From the NCBI GenBank assembly GCA_008828725.1, contig MEHQ01001788.1, forward strand, positions 90,834 through 154,833: DNA of 64,000 bases. The letters are read 5' to 3'. Positions 62,691-64,000 of the stretch are shown here, in pieces; position 1 is the first letter of the stretch; every line of letters begins with the position of its first letter. The position numbers and the translations under genes were made by a program. Source of the stretch: Saccharina japonica (taxonomy: Eukaryota > Sar > Phaeophyceae > Laminariales > Laminariaceae). The notes below the pieces were generated by a model. That model saw only the letters and a program-made list of their open reading frames with translations. It did no database searches and was not told where the DNA came from.

Positions 62691-64000
62691 GCTCCCTGCG
62701 TTCCTTGTGTTGCGAGTTGCGAGTTGCGTTTGTCGTTTGTCGTTTGTCGTGTTGGAGGCGGGGTTTCCAAAGTACCGCATGTGGCGTTTTTCTATACTTA
62801 GACCAATCATATACGTAGCGAGGCGGTCGATATTGTGCCGCATCGCCGCATCCAGGATCCGGGATCCTGGACGGCACTTGGCACTTGGCACCGCAACATC
62901 CCAACGCCGACCAGCGACGGCCGACCCCCGCAAGCGAAGACAAGAGAGCCTTGCTTCGGTTATGCTCAAGTATTTCGATTGTATGTTGTGCATTCTGCAC
63001 AAAACCAGTTCACAGCCCGCCACCCCACAGGTACAGTATTTGGTTGGCACTACAGGTCACCATGTAGGGTGCGTAACAACGCCTTTCTTTACCTTTGTTT
63101 GTGTTGTACCCTCTGTCAACTATCCCCTGGTAGCTAATATCGTGCGTGCCGTTAAAGTTGAGTCTGAGAGCGGGGTACGCGCTCTTATAAATCACAAGCT
63201 TGAGCTTGACCTGTGGCGCGCTGAGGATCGACTGTCATTGAGAACGGGCAAAAGACACACGGAACGGTTTCGCCACGTTCTTTGCCCTGCGTTGGGTTTT
63301 GAGGGATACGTTAAGTATCACCGCTCCTGAAGCGATGTATACAGTAGACCAAGCGAAGACAATACAGCAGTAGTAGAGGTGCTGCCGGCAGGCAGGAATT
63401 TGTACGTGCGCAGCTGGCATGAGGACGAGAATTTCACGCGATTTCCACGGGTGGTGTCACCTCCGCCCCCCGACTGGTTCTCCTGCCGCGATGCCACGAT
63501 AGGACAAACCTATTCTGCAACTTCCAGTTTTCCGCGTACCACAGGCGATGACTTACCTTCGACTCTCTTCCCGTTGGCTTCGATTGCAATCAGCACTGCA
63601 CATGGGGTCAAAGCGTAAAATGCAGTGATTCCAGCTAGGAACGTATAGCTCTTGACTTGATAAATCTACGAAACAGTACAATAGATTTATGCCACCCTTC
63701 CTTCCGTTTTATTTCGAGCGCTGAAGCAGGTTTCCTTTTTTCGTCGATTTTGCGTGGTTTGCTGGTTCTCGATGATGACATTTAATTGGCCAAGCGGGGC
63801 TTCGTTTTATTTCAACGGTTCGCGTTGCGAGGGCGTCTCCCTTCGATCCGTTCTATCGGTTCGGCAGGTCAAAATGGCACCTTCCGGTAGACCATCTTTC
63901 CAGAGCATTAACCTACCAAGAAGAAAAAACACCAGAAAATACCTTTCCTGTTTTTGTACCTCCACAACCGGCGGTACGAGTCGCAGAAAGACGTCAAAAA
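62691..64000. other. Region upstream of PRIM2
   Basis: No further gene recognised. CGTTTGT heptamer repeats lie at about 62728-62748. A 494-codon open frame on the plus strand (61846-63330) runs antisense to the first PRIM2 exon and has no recognisable content. A bidirectional promoter could lie here but nothing decides it. Confidence 0.4.

Noticed and set aside
61846..63330. 494-codon open frame on the plus strand
   Set aside because: It runs antisense through the first PRIM2 exon, has no recognisable domain and is of mixed composition. Its length is notable but is most simply chance in stop-poor sequence.

Overview
This is nuclear DNA of a eukaryotic alga, most likely a brown alga (Phaeophyceae) or another photosynthetic stramenopile. 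The genes are split by long introns, mostly in phase 0 (16 of 19 in the largest gene). Exons are GC-rich, while introns and spacers are crowded with microsatellites, MITE-like elements and other repeats. The largest gene starts with a stramenopile-type bipartite plastid-targeting leader (signal peptide, then an A/FVP cleavage context). There are no operons, CRISPR arrays or prokaryotic signals. The species cannot be fixed from the sequence alone.

Layout. 514-5643 (+): an unrecognised five-exon gene with three copies of a QGRYFSH motif and a C-terminal Cys4 finger. 5644-10431: spacer with a degenerate minisatellite, a 1.05-kb hAT-like non-autonomous transposon and one orphan exon-like ORF on the minus strand. 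10432-19529 (+): a complete six-exon gene for phosphatidylinositol synthase, assembled here splice by splice (233 aa). 19530-23462: spacer opening with an 0.84-kb GATT-rich tract. 23463-47617 (+): a complete 20-exon gene for plastid-targeted pyruvate, phosphate dikinase (989 aa), only about 12 % coding. Its 7.1-kb intron 2 holds a tRNA-derived SINE candidate and three copies (two direct, one inverted) of a 1.06-kb unit. 47618-51582: repeat-rich spacer. 51583-55105: two exon-like pieces of an unknown gene, partly inside a 1.4-kb duplication around an assembly gap. 62690-55487 (minus): DNA primase large subunit (PRIM2), with one exon lying on the opposite strand.

The three recognised genes belong to unrelated processes: membrane phosphoinositide synthesis, plastid/gluconeogenic carbon metabolism and DNA replication. 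They form no functional cluster. The most unusual feature is a poly-C-tailed interspersed repeat. In eight of eight intron ends where it can be placed against a known exon it lies within about 150 bp of the exon edge, with its C-tail end facing that exon: sense copies sit at 3' splice sites and antisense copies at 5' splice sites. Also notable are GC-AG introns, GATT tracts that begin at the stop codons of two genes, and signs of misassembly between 52 and 62 kb.
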